Shown piece after piece: positions 6,869 to 14,600 of a stretch of DNA of 15,173 bases. Position 1 is the stretch's first letter. Every line of letters starts with the position of its first letter. The position numbers were made by a program, and so were the translations under genes. Source of the DNA: Clostridiales bacterium UBA1775 (GTDB lineage: Bacteria > Bacillota > Clostridia > Monoglobales > Firm-18); NCBI GenBank assembly GCA_002314595.1, contig DCGP01000034.1, forward strand, positions 1-15,173, in the 5' to 3' direction. Below the pieces are notes generated by a model. It did not search any database. It was given only the letters and a program-made list of their open reading frames with translations, and had not been told where the DNA came from.

Positions 6869-7897
6869 CTATACGCTATTTTTACATATAGTTGATTGGT
6901 ATGCCATATCGCAAACCTTTTGAGCATATAAGGCATCTTCGGCAATTTTATCAACATTTTTATTATTTAATATACTATTTGCAAAATCAGTAATTTCCAT
7001 TTCATAAAGGTTGCTGCCGGTGTCATTTAAAACATAGGACTTTGCAACCTGCCTGTGTTGGCAGGCATCGTATTTGACGGCATTTGCAGACACTGTAACC
7101 GTTGTTGTGCCTTCTTCATCTTGTCCTAATGTGCCAAGTGAAATTATGCTGCCCTTTGTTCCGTAGATTTCAAGCTTAGAAACACTGACATCATCAGGTA
7201 TGTTAAAATTAACTTCGATATGCCCTATTCCGGAATGTTTGGTTTGCAAGATTAAGGACGCACTGTCATCAACCTCATAATTAAAGGTTTGTGTTTGGCA
7301 AAGCCCACAAACTGCCTCTGCTTTATCGTCTAAAATATAATTAAATAAATCTATGCAATGTATTCCAAGGTCAACCAGCGCTCCACCACCGGAAAGAGCT
7401 TTGGTTTGACGCCACGCCCCCTCAATGTCAGGATAAAGGCAAGAAAAATGCGACCTAAACGACACAATATCACCTATTTCACCACTTCTTATTATATCTT
7501 TAATTTTACGGTGTTGGTGGTGGTATCTCATCATAAACCCTGCGCCTAACATAACCTTTTCACTTTTGCAAATGTCTATTATTTCTTTTGCTTCTTTGGA
7601 GTTTAAGCCAAAGGGCTTTTCAAGTAAAATGTGCTTTTTAGCCTTTGCAATTTTTCTAACCTGCTCTAAATGACAGTAAACAGGCGTTGCAATGTATACT
7701 GCATCAATGTCAGCCATTAAAAGTTGCTCTAAATTGTCTGTGTATTTAACTCCTAATTCTTCACCAATCTTTTTGCAAGCATCAAGGCTTCTGCCATATA
7801 TTATTTCCAAAGTTGAGTTTTCGGACTCTATAATTCCTTTCATAGTTCTGCGATATGCAATGCCGGTACAGCCTACAACTCCCCATTTTATGCTCAT
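6869..7897 (-). CDS. Gfo/Idh/MocA-family oxidoreductase
   Basis: This is an NAD(P)-dependent oxidoreductase that probably acts on a sugar, sugar acid or cyclitol. From ATG 7897 the protein is 342 residues. An N-terminal Rossmann fold starts MSIKWGVVGCTGIAYR with a GxxGxxA-type loop. The family EKP motif is at 93-95 with the catalytic-type Lys94. The C-terminal GFO_IDH_MocA domain carries GGGALVDLGIHCIDLF (170-185), where Asp176 and His180 fit the conserved active-site pair. I chose this ATG because CGGAGA (7903-7908) is 5 bases upstream, and because the 11 residues before it (frame open to 7930) lie in a hairpin-rich leader. It converges on the esterase gene, so both may serve sugar metabolism, but they are not co-transcribed. 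The substrate cannot be read from the sequence. Confidence 0.92.
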   Translation of the reverse strand: MSIKWGVVGCTGIAYRRTMKGIIESENSTLEIIYGRSLDACKKIGEELGVKYTDNLEQLLMADIDAVYIATPVYCHLEQVRKIAKAKKHILLEKPFGLNSKEAKEIIDICKSEKVMLGAGFMMRYHHQHRKIKDIIRSGEIGDIVSFRSHFSCLYPDIEGAWRQTKALSGGGALVDLGIHCIDLFNYILDDKAEAVCGLCQTQTFNYEVDDSASLILQTKHSGIGHIEVNFNIPDDVSVSKLEIYGTKGSIISLGTLGQDEEGTTTVTVSANAVKYDACQHRQVAKSYVLNDTGSNLYEMEITDFANSILNNKNVDKIAEDALYAQKVCDMAYQSTICKNSV

Positions 7898-7911
7898 AAA
7901 AATCTCCGTTC

Positions 7912-7930
7912 TGCCGATGTGCTTCGGCAC
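7912..7930 (-). promoter_or_regulatory. leader hairpins just upstream of the oxidoreductase SD
   Basis: On the minus strand TGCCGA (7924-7929) and TCGGCA (7912-7917) form a 6-bp stem four bases before the SD. An overlapping alternative, GTGC-CGAA-GCAC (7919-7930), uses part of the same bases, so the two folds exclude each other. I see no good -35/-10 pair between here and the MATE gene. The hairpins could affect translation, or they may simply belong to the repeat that fills this gap. Confidence 0.3.
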
Positions 7931-7948
7931 AAATAGTATTTAAAAATT

Positions 7949-7987
7949 TCTCTTATCTGCACAGCAAGGAATGATAAGAGATTTTTT
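7949..7987. terminator. bidirectional hairpin terminator
   Basis: A 9-bp perfect stem (TCTCTTATC 7949-7957 / GATAAGAGA 7973-7981) with a 15-base loop is flanked by T6 on the plus strand (7982-7987) and by AAATTTTT on the minus strand. The only transcription expected to reach it comes from the MATE-HATPase gene on the minus strand, about 100 bases upstream. It would then separate that gene from the oxidoreductase, or act as an attenuator if the two are co-transcribed. Confidence 0.6.
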
Positions 7988-8034
7988 GCACTTGTGCGTT
8001 TCAGACCAAAGGTCCGAAAATTTCGCAGGTGCAA
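7986..8034. repeat. 49-bp imperfect palindrome, intergenic
   Basis: The outer arms TTGCAC/GTGCAA extend through partly paired bases to an inner stem TTTCAGACC/GGTCCGAAA with one mismatch and an AAA loop. The centre GACC-AAA-GGTC resembles the centre of the palindrome at 9970-10017 (GACC-CAAA-GGTT). Flanking bases also agree: TGTGC before the centre and A/T-rich bases plus GCAG after it. Two related palindromes in two gaps of one window suggest a dispersed intergenic repeat family. It adjoins the terminator hairpin on its left. Confidence 0.6.
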
Positions 8035-8073
8035 TTAAATCTGCCGGGGGCATAACAGGAAAGGAACTTTCAC
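8035..8073 (-). CDS. possible 12-codon leader ORF with strong SD
   Basis: The stop codon of the MATE-HATPase gene (TAA, 8085-8087) runs into AAGGAGG (8080-8086), one of the best SD sequences in the window. Six bases later GTG (8071-8073) opens a 12-codon frame reading MKVPFLLCPRQI before TAA. Hairpins and the oxidoreductase gene follow. This could be a coupled short peptide or a leader for the oxidoreductase. It could also be a chance feature of the repeat that fills the gap: the frame after the TAA stays open down to about 7898. It shows no run of one amino acid as in classic attenuators. Confidence 0.2.
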   Translation of the reverse strand: MKVPFLLCPRQI

Positions 8074-8084
8074 GTTATTCCTCC

Positions 8085-9824
8085 TTAATCTATTGAAATA
8101 GTCAATATGTTAAGTCCGTAAATTGCCTTGTAGGTAACCTTGCTTGCTATTTTCATAATAAGCCTTATACCTATGCCCTTAGAGGGGTCGTTACTGTCTA
8201 AATGTTTAAACCTTTCGTTTGGATTAAAGGGCTTAGAGTCGTCCCTGATTATCATTTTTATCTTATCATTTTCGTAGATAACGGAAAGGTTAATTGTACC
8301 ACGCTTTTTTGTAAAACCGTGCTTTATAATGTTTGTGCCAATTTCCTCAAAGCATAGGCCACACTTCATTGAAGTGCCTTTGTCCTTGCCCTTTGAAATA
8401 CAAAAATCAATAATTTCTTGATATGTTATGTTAACCTCTTCCAAGGTTTTAAGTTGCTTTGTAAATGAATTTACACTTGAAACGCCAAAGGAATTGTCAA
8501 GGCACAGTATATCTTCTATACTTTTTGGAATGCGTTTGTTGCGAATTGTGCAATAGGTAAGCACCACCAACAAGCCTGATAAATCAGCAATAGGGAAAGC
8601 AATCCAAAAGTTTTCTGCAGTGGAGAAAATTGCAAAAGAATAGAAGGTTAAGCAGGGCGTAATCAAAGTGCCGATAAGCGCCAATATATTAACCGTCTTA
8701 ATCCTTTCAAGGTTGCCGTAAATCATAAAAATTACCTGGTAAATAGTATAAGGAATAATTGCAGGGGCAAAGCACCTAACAACGTGTGTTGCATAGGCTG
8801 TATCCTCATAATTTGTAAGGATAGCCGTAAGCCTTGCAGTAAAGAAAATTATAGCTGCCATAGCTATTGATAAAATAAAACCAAACCTAATAGCACATCT
8901 TGCAGTTTTTATGGTTGCCTCTCTGTCCTTTTCGTTTATGAAAACACCACTTACCATCATTGCTACAACTAAAAATGCAGGGGCTACAAACAAAGCATTT
9001 GTAACAGAGTTAATAGAGCCTATAACTGCAAAGGCAGAAAGGGACTTTACACCATCTGATATAGAGCAAGCAATGTTTTGGTTAATGTCCTTAAATGCCG
9101 AAAGCACACTGCCGATAGACTGTGTTAAACCAATAAGCAACACAGATGAAAGTAGCTTAAATGAAAATTGCTTTATTTTAAATTTAATAGGCTTTTTAAT
9201 AATATAGCAAATTATCAAGTAAAGTGTTGAAACAGTTTGAGAAATTGTAATTGCCAAGCCTACATAGAAAATATCAAGATGTAAAACGCCCAAAAACAGA
9301 TAGTATAAGCCGATATTAAAAACTGCCAAAATTATTGATGAAATAATTGGGGTTTTAAAGTCGGAATGAATTTGAAATAGGGTACTGATAACTGCAGAAA
9401 TAAGCATACCTATATAGCTTACGGAACAGCCAATAAGCAAGCTTTGGCAATTTGGCAACGCATCCCCAACGCCACCCATAGCAATACAAATTTGCTTTGG
9501 AATAACAAGGCATATTGCCAATACCAACAAGCCTAAAACAACAGCAGCTATCATTGATACAGAAAATACACCCTCCTGTTGCTCTTGGTCTTGGTTGCAA
9601 ATTGCTTTGTTAAGCTTGAAAATCAAACCTGTGGAAAGTAATAGGCCAATAACCGACATTGCACTTGTAAATACAGAAATTACCATTACTGCCGCAAGGT
9701 CATTAGTGCCTAAAAAATTACCAACAAATATTGTGCCAACAAATGAGGAAATTGCAAGGGCAATAAAATTAAGCACCTGAACAGGTATCAATTTAAAATA
9801 TAATTTTAGATGTAAGTTTTTCAT
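8085..9824 (-). CDS. MATE-type membrane protein fused to a C-terminal HATPase (RsbW/SpoIIAB-like) domain
   Basis: From ATG 9824 the protein is 579 residues. Residues about 10-425 form roughly twelve hydrophobic segments with the appearance of a MATE/MOP-superfamily transporter, which export cationic compounds or drugs. Residues about 445-579 are soluble and look like a GHKL ATPase of the anti-sigma type: an N-box CFEEIGTNIIKHG (491-503, Glu493/494, Asn498), a G1-type DDSKPFNP (528-535), and a G2-type SKGIGIRLIMKIAS (548-561). There is no receiver, sensor or phosphotransfer domain. GGGGGA (9832-9837) lies 7 bases before the ATG; an upstream TTG at 9839 would overlap that SD. The gene has its own promoter and a terminator just behind it, so it is its own unit. 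The ATPase module suggests regulation of the transporter or a partner-switch role, but this is inference. Confidence 0.88.
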   Translation of the reverse strand: MKNLHLKLYFKLIPVQVLNFIALAISSFVGTIFVGNFLGTNDLAAVMVISVFTSAMSVIGLLLSTGLIFKLNKAICNQDQEQQEGVFSVSMIAAVVLGLLVLAICLVIPKQICIAMGGVGDALPNCQSLLIGCSVSYIGMLISAVISTLFQIHSDFKTPIISSIILAVFNIGLYYLFLGVLHLDIFYVGLAITISQTVSTLYLIICYIIKKPIKFKIKQFSFKLLSSVLLIGLTQSIGSVLSAFKDINQNIACSISDGVKSLSAFAVIGSINSVTNALFVAPAFLVVAMMVSGVFINEKDREATIKTARCAIRFGFILSIAMAAIIFFTARLTAILTNYEDTAYATHVVRCFAPAIIPYTIYQVIFMIYGNLERIKTVNILALIGTLITPCLTFYSFAIFSTAENFWIAFPIADLSGLLVVLTYCTIRNKRIPKSIEDILCLDNSFGVSSVNSFTKQLKTLEEVNITYQEIIDFCISKGKDKGTSMKCGLCFEEIGTNIIKHGFTKKRGTINLSVIYENDKIKMIIRDDSKPFNPNERFKHLDSNDPSKGIGIRLIMKIASKVTYKAIYGLNILTISID

Positions 9825-9850
9825 AAAACAGTCCCCCAAAATATATAAAT

Positions 9851-9879
9851 ATGATACATCATTTTGTGAATAATGTCAA
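9851..9879 (-). promoter_or_regulatory. promoter of the MATE-HATPase gene
   Basis: On the minus strand a perfect -35 TTGACA (9874-9879) and a -10 TATCAT (9851-9856, one base from consensus) are 17 bases apart. Transcription would start near 9844, giving a leader of about 20 bases. The -35 starts one base after the T-run of the upstream terminator, so the gene is insulated from MFS-gene transcription. Confidence 0.75.
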
Positions 9880-9880
9880 T

Positions 9881-9909
9881 AAAAAAGGAACTTGTAAAAC
9901 AAGCTCCTT
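9881..9909 (-). terminator. intrinsic terminator between MFS and MATE-HATPase genes
   Basis: On the minus strand the stem AAGGA-CTTG / CAAG-TCCTT (9885-9909, one C/A mismatch, 5-base loop) is followed by T6 (9881-9886, sharing two bases with the stem). It is the second terminator downstream of the MFS gene and follows the second copy of that gene's 3' end. Confidence 0.8.
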
Positions 9910-9913
9910 AAAA

Positions 9914-9983
9914 ATATCAAATATAAATACTTTTGCTTAATATCAAATATAAATAATTTCATTTATGCGTTCTGTGCATTTTT
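9914..9983 (-). repeat. two 16-mer repeats and an echo of the MFS gene 3' end
   Basis: The 16-mer ATATCAAATATAAATA occurs at 9914-9929 and 9940-9955, and a third time at 10131-10146. From 9940 the match to the MFS end continues through ATTTCATTTATGCGTTCTG to the T-run at 9983, with small differences and a 4-base deletion. Read on the minus strand, this copy ends VGKNAQNA-stop, against VEKNTQNA-stop in the MFS gene. It therefore repeats the last codons, the stop and the following bases of that gene. Either a duplicated gene end survives here, or both are copies of one repeat that supplied the MFS stop. Confidence 0.75.
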
Positions 9984-10081
9984 ACCGACCCAAAGGTTGC
10001 AGAAAAATAGTGCAGAATGGACAAACTGAAAGCCTGCGACCCGAAGGCGTACAAAGGTACGCCAAGAGGTGAAGTTTGTTC
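9970..10081. repeat. tandem pair of imperfect palindromes
   Basis: The first fold spans 9970-10017, with TTCTG/CAGAA ends, ATTTTT/AAAAAT in the middle and a GACC-CAAA-GGTT centre. The second spans 10019-10081, with a 9-bp outer stem (10019-10027 with 10073-10081, one G-T pair) and an inner perfect stem GGCGTAC-AAAG-GTACGCC (10046-10063). On the minus strand one frame stays open for about 39 codons through both folds, but it has no start codon. The first fold resembles the palindrome at 7986-8034. I see no transposase or target duplication. Confidence 0.6.
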
Positions 10082-10097
10082 ATAGCATAAATACTAT

Positions 10098-10124
10098 AAA
10101 AAAGAGATTCGGTAAACGAATCTC
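10098..10124 (-). terminator. intrinsic terminator of the MFS gene
   Basis: On the minus strand a perfect 8-bp stem GAGATTCG/CGAATCTC (10104-10111 with 10117-10124) with a 5-base loop is followed by T6 (10098-10103). It lies about 35 bases after the MFS stop. Confidence 0.88.
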
Positions 10125-10130
10125 CTCAAC

Positions 10131-10178
10131 ATATCAAATATAAATAAATAATTTCATTTATGCGTTCTGCGTATTTTT
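10131..10178 (-). repeat. copy of the repeat at 9940-9983, overlapping the MFS stop
   Basis: This is the second copy of the 3'-end repeat, including the third ATATCAAATATAAATA (10131-10146) and an extra AATA unit. Its right part codes the final residues KNTQNA and the stop of the MFS gene. The two long copies start 191 bases apart and are in direct orientation. Confidence 0.75.
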
Positions 10179-11381
10179 CTCAACCTTATTATTGTCTTTG
10201 CCGATAAGTACAACTACCATTCCAAATATTGCAATCAATATCCAAGAAACGATAACACCACTCCAACCGAACCTGGTCATAATAGGCACAACTGCAACGT
10301 TAAAGGCAGATGCGGCAAAATAGCCTGTGCCGTCCAAGATGCCGTTAGCACTTGAAACCATACCTGTTTTAGCAAGGCTTGGAATGTAAATACCCCACAT
10401 TGTGCCGGAGCAAGTACCGGTGCACATTAGCGCCAATGTGAAAACAATAATTACCAAAATAGGCATATTTGTTGGAATAAAGTAAACCCCTGCAAACAGT
10501 AAAGCACTTGCAAAGAACAAAACTCTTAAAACCAGCATATCTCTTTCCTTTGAAAGCTTGAAAAAGAACAGAGAAATAAATGGGCAACAAGACCTTGCAA
10601 CAGAAATTGCAGAAAATATAAATGCTGATGTTGTAGGGTCGATTTTAAGGTATTGGCTTATAAAAGTAGGCATCCAAAAGCTAAGTGAAATTGTCATTAT
10701 TTCAACAACCATACCCACTAACATATACACAACAAAGTTGTGAACAGAAAATAGTGAAAATAGCTTAATGCCCGGCTTTCTTCCTGTGCCTTCCTCATTT
10801 TCGATAGGCTTTACAATACCTGCCCTTTCAATTATTGTAAGTATAACAAAGCATAAAAGACCAAAGCCAACGGCAATAATACCTGAAAGTATAAATGTAG
10901 TTTTCCAATTAAAAAATGCAACAAAAAGCCCTGCAATTAGTGGGCCCGAAAAGCTTGCAAATGAAAGGAATACACAGGCAACCCTTGCATATTGAGGCAA
11001 GGTGTTTTCGGAAATTGTCTTTACCAACGGGCCACGAAGCGTTGAACAGCCAAAGCCCAAAAGAGCAAAGCACAAAATACCTAAATAATATATATTTGTA
11101 AATGTAAATGAGCAAAGACCTACGGAGCAAAGGAACATACCGATAAGTGCCATATATTTAGGCTTAATGTGGTCCCCTAACACGCCGTTAAACATTTGAC
11201 CTATTGCATAAACAACCATATATGTTGACGAAAGCAATGCAAGATAATCGGCAGTGTATATTTTGTCCTCAATTAAACCGGGGGTATATACACTTAAAAT
11301 ATTTCTCAAAAAGTAGTTAATAATATATGTAGAAATACATATAGAGCTTACCTTAACGGCTTGTTTTAATTCTGGTTTCAT
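10158..11381 (-). CDS. MFS transporter, possibly organophosphate:phosphate antiporter family
   Basis: This is an inner-membrane carrier of 407 residues from ATG 11379-11381, with about twelve hydrophobic segments and a central polar loop near 205-225 (KPIENEEGTGRKPG). The N-terminal part has INYFLRNILSVYTPGL (21-36), a YxxR-like pattern seen in the GlpT/UhpT group, and an MFS motif A-like GVLGDHIKPK (68-77). Late in the protein GILDGTGYFAAS also recalls that group. A sugar phosphate or glycerol phosphate substrate is therefore possible, but the assignment is by eye. AAGGAG lies 7 bases before the chosen ATG; the frame runs open to 11405 without a better start. The last six residues and the stop lie in a repeat. 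It has its own promoter and terminator and diverges from the large surface protein. Confidence 0.88.
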   Translation of the reverse strand: MKPELKQAVKVSSICISTYIINYFLRNILSVYTPGLIEDKIYTADYLALLSSTYMVVYAIGQMFNGVLGDHIKPKYMALIGMFLCSVGLCSFTFTNIYYLGILCFALLGFGCSTLRGPLVKTISENTLPQYARVACVFLSFASFSGPLIAGLFVAFFNWKTTFILSGIIAVGFGLLCFVILTIIERAGIVKPIENEEGTGRKPGIKLFSLFSVHNFVVYMLVGMVVEIMTISLSFWMPTFISQYLKIDPTTSAFIFSAISVARSCCPFISLFFFKLSKERDMLVLRVLFFASALLFAGVYFIPTNMPILVIIVFTLALMCTGTCSGTMWGIYIPSLAKTGMVSSANGILDGTGYFAASAFNVAVVPIMTRFGWSGVIVSWILIAIFGMVVVLIGKDNNKVEKNTQNA

Positions 11382-11409
11382 AATTAAACTCCTTAATTTA
11401 GTCAATAAT

Positions 11410-11437
11410 ATTATATCATAACATTAAAATAAATCAA
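11410..11437 (-). promoter_or_regulatory. promoter of the MFS gene
   Basis: On the minus strand -35 TTGATT (11432-11437) and -10 TATAAT (11410-11415) are 16 bases apart. The leader to the ATG would be about 22 bases and contains the AAGGAG SD. The rest of the gap to the divergent gene is AT-rich with several A and T runs and no operator that I can name. Confidence 0.7.
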
Positions 11438-11555
11438 TATGTATTTTTAATAATAAACAAGCATAAATCTCTAAGAAATTAACAAAAATAACAAAAGATT
11501 TTTGCTGATTTTTGTAAAAAAATTAAAATAACATTAAAAAATTTTTAAAAAAATA

Positions 11556-11583
11556 TTGATTTACTATATAAATATGTTATAAT
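11556..11583 (+). promoter_or_regulatory. promoter of the large surface protein
   Basis: A -35 TTGATT (11556-11561) and a -10 TATAAT (11578-11583) are 16 bases apart, the same hexamers and spacing as the divergent MFS promoter. Upstream lies an A/T-tract-rich stretch (about 11500-11555) that could act as an UP element. Transcription would start near 11590, giving a leader of about 25 bases to the ATG at 11615. Confidence 0.78.
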
Positions 11584-11600
11584 ATAGGTATAAATTAAAA

Positions 11601-11652
11601 AGGGAGGAGTTTTTATGAGAAAAAACTACTAAGTACAGCGTTAGTTCTATGT
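11601..11652 (+). other. SD, natural ATG and frameshifted signal-peptide start of the surface protein
   Basis: AGGGAGGAG (11601-11609) stands 5 bases before ATG 11615, the expected start. As given, that ATG reads MRKNY and then stops at TAA 11630-11632. The A-run 11620-11625 has six A. With one more A the frame reads MRKKLLSTALVLC and joins the long frame at its first ATG (11653). That restores a basic n-region and a hydrophobic core, and the cleavage-like ASA follows. So the start is one base out of frame with the rest of the gene. Sequencing error, a real mutation or slippage-based switching would all give this picture. Confidence 0.85.
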
Positions 11653-14600
11653 ATGGTAATATCATGCCTTACAGGGCTAACCTTCACAACAAGTGCGAGC
11701 GCAACTTATACAGCAGTATTAGACGGTGCGACGCCGTATGCTACTGTAAAAGATGCACTTGACACGATTACAGATACTGCGAATCATGAAATTACGTTGA
11801 TTGCAGACACGGATGAAGAAATTGTGATTCCGGAAAAAAGGGACATTACTCTTGACCTAAATAACCACGTATTAAGTGGTAAAGAATCAGCGGAAGGTCC
11901 AATAATATTTGTAAATATTGTAATGTGTAAATTAACAATCAAGGACGGATCAGACAACAAAACACCTAAGTACTTTAATGTCGATGAACAGACAGGTGTT
12001 TGGACACTTGCTGAAGACCAATCCACACCAACTGAATACAGTGTATTGGGTGGATGTATTACAGGTGCAAAAAGATATAGCGAATCTGAATGTAATAAAG
12101 GTGGCGCTATTTTCAACAGCGGAACATTAGTTGTTAAGGATATTGCAATTGTAGGTAACGAAGCAAATATGGGTGCTGCTATTTATAACGAAGCATGGAC
12201 CGGTAACCTTACATTAGATGGAGCAGTTATAGCAGGTAACTACGCTGATATCGGCGCAGGTATTGACAGCCGTCACGATGCTACAATTAAAAACACAACA
12301 ATTGCAGAGAACAAAGCAGTTGAATGTGCCGGCCTATTTGCAAACGGTAGCACAACAATAGGCGACGGAACTATTATTAAAAATAACACTACAACAGACA
12401 GCTATCCATCTGCAGGTGCATACCTTTACCATACAAATGAATGGGATGCAACAATGATGCTTACAGGTGATGTTGTTATTAAGGACAACAAATCTGCAGG
12501 CAATGACGCAAACCTTTGCTTGCAAAACGAAGTAGTAACATTAGATAGTTTGAGTAGTACATCTCAAATCGGTGTTTCAGTTTTAGACGATAACGAAGCT
12601 TTAACATCCGGTAAATTTGCATCAGGTACAAAAGGCGACGCAATGCGTTTGACACCTGACAATTCATCATATTCGATATCAAGGGACAGTTCAACAAACG
12701 ACATTAGTTTGTTGCTTTCATTAGGTACTTGTGGTGCCGAAGGTAACGAAAGCAATGTTACTTGGGACTTTGACTACACAACAGGCACACTTACAATCTC
12801 AGGCACAGGTGCTATGGTAGATTTTGCTTATGGCGACAACACATCTGCATTCAGACCATTAAAAGACTTGGTTAAAAAGGTTGTAATTGCAGACGGTGTT
12901 GCATCAATTGGTGAATTCGCATTTTATGGATATACAAACCTTACTGAACTTTCAATCGGCAAAAATGTTTTGAATATTTATGGTAGCGCATTTGAAAACA
13001 CAGGTTTGACATCATTATATGTTCCTAAAAATGTTGTTTCAATAAGCGAAAAAGCATTTTATAATGCAACTAAATTAAATAGCATTACTTTTGAAAATGA
13101 GAATTTGGCATGTGGCAGTTCAAACCAGTTTATGGGAACAGCCTATGCTAAGAATAATGCTAATTGGTCTGACGGTATTATGTATGTAGGAACAAGTGCT
13201 GTTCAATTCGATAAAACCCGTGTGGATGGCAATGTTATTACATTTAAACCTGACACCACAGCAACATTCTTAGAAAAGGGTTATATTGAAGAAATTTCGG
13301 TACAAGGCTTTGAAATTGCTGAGACTAACCAAAAATACAAAACTGTAAACGGCGTTTTGTATTCAAAGGACGGCAAAACACTAATTCGCTTCCCGGGAAG
13401 TGTAACCGGTGAATTTGTTATTCCGGAAGGTGTAAATAATATAGGTCAAACTGCCTTTGAACGTACAAAGCTTAGCAAGGTAACAACTCCATCAACTACA
13501 AAAAAGATACATTCATTTGTATTTGAAAAATCAACATCATTAACAGATGTTATTATTAAGGGTGATGTTGAGGAAATAGAAATTATGTTATTTTATGAAT
13601 GTACAGCACTTAAAAACATTTCACTTCCTGCAACAGTGAAGAATGTATTAATGGGAGCATTTTATGACTGTAATGCACTTGAAAATATCTACTTTGACGG
13701 CTCAATGGCACTTGCTCAAAAAATTAAAATCAGTACGATGATGAACACACCGTTTACATTAGATAAATTCAAGGTATTATTTGACGATAAATTAGACGGT
13801 GTAGTTAATATGTCAAACTACAAGACATGGACACATTACCCATATACACTAAAAGGCTGGTACGACGAAAAGGGTAGCTTGCTTGTAGGCGATGCTTCAT
13901 ACTTCCAAAGCTACACAGCTAAATGGTTAAACGAATACGGCAACGAAGTTGTGGATAAAGCCATAGACTTTTTCGACCTACCTACAACTGATATGATGGA
14001 TACACAAGGTTGGAAGTGGGATAGCGCAACAAAGACTTTAACACTTAACAATGCAACATTTGATTGCTCAGGTATTTATAAGAAAGAAAGTACACCGGCA
14101 ATTGAATTACCTGACGGTGCAACAGTAGTTTCAGAAACAGATTCAGTAAATACAATTATTGGTCCGGTTTCAGATGCTCAATCTGTTGGTATTTGGGCAA
14201 CCGGTGAGGTTACATTTGTTGGTGATGGCACAATCAATGTAAAAACAAGCAATGAAAAGAAGGCAAATACTGCATTACTAGCATTTGGCAACGTTACAGT
14301 AAAAGACGAAATGAAGCTTGTTCTTTGCAAAGGCAAGGATGTTGGAGTTTTTAAAGCAATCTCATTAGACCTACGTGGTGAAAGTACAGAACTTACCCTA
14401 AACGATAAGGCTACTATTACAGCATACAACAGAATTACTTGTGAGTATGAATATGGTCTTGGCAACTACTTCATCACAGGTGAAAAAGACGGCGAAAGAA
14501 CAAGAACATACGGAAGAGATTCTATCAAGGACTTCTACGAAGAATGTATTGTAATTTACAGAGCAGGCACTCTTTCAGAAACCGGTTTGTATAAATACGG

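Noticed and set aside
9825..9839. TTG 9839 as start of the MATE-HATPase gene
   Set aside because: It would overlap the GGGGGA SD that serves ATG 9824.
9963..10083. 39-codon open frame on the minus strand through the palindromes
   Set aside because: It has no start codon, and its openness follows from the repeat structure; I treat it as non-coding.
9914..10146. CRISPR-like array from the three 16-mers
   Set aside because: The spacing is irregular (10 and 175 bases), the unit is AT-rich and not palindromic, and there are no cas genes.
11461..11555. Riboswitch or small RNA in the AT-rich gap before the surface protein
   Set aside because: It lies upstream of the predicted transcription start, and only A/T tracts and weak self-complementarity are visible.
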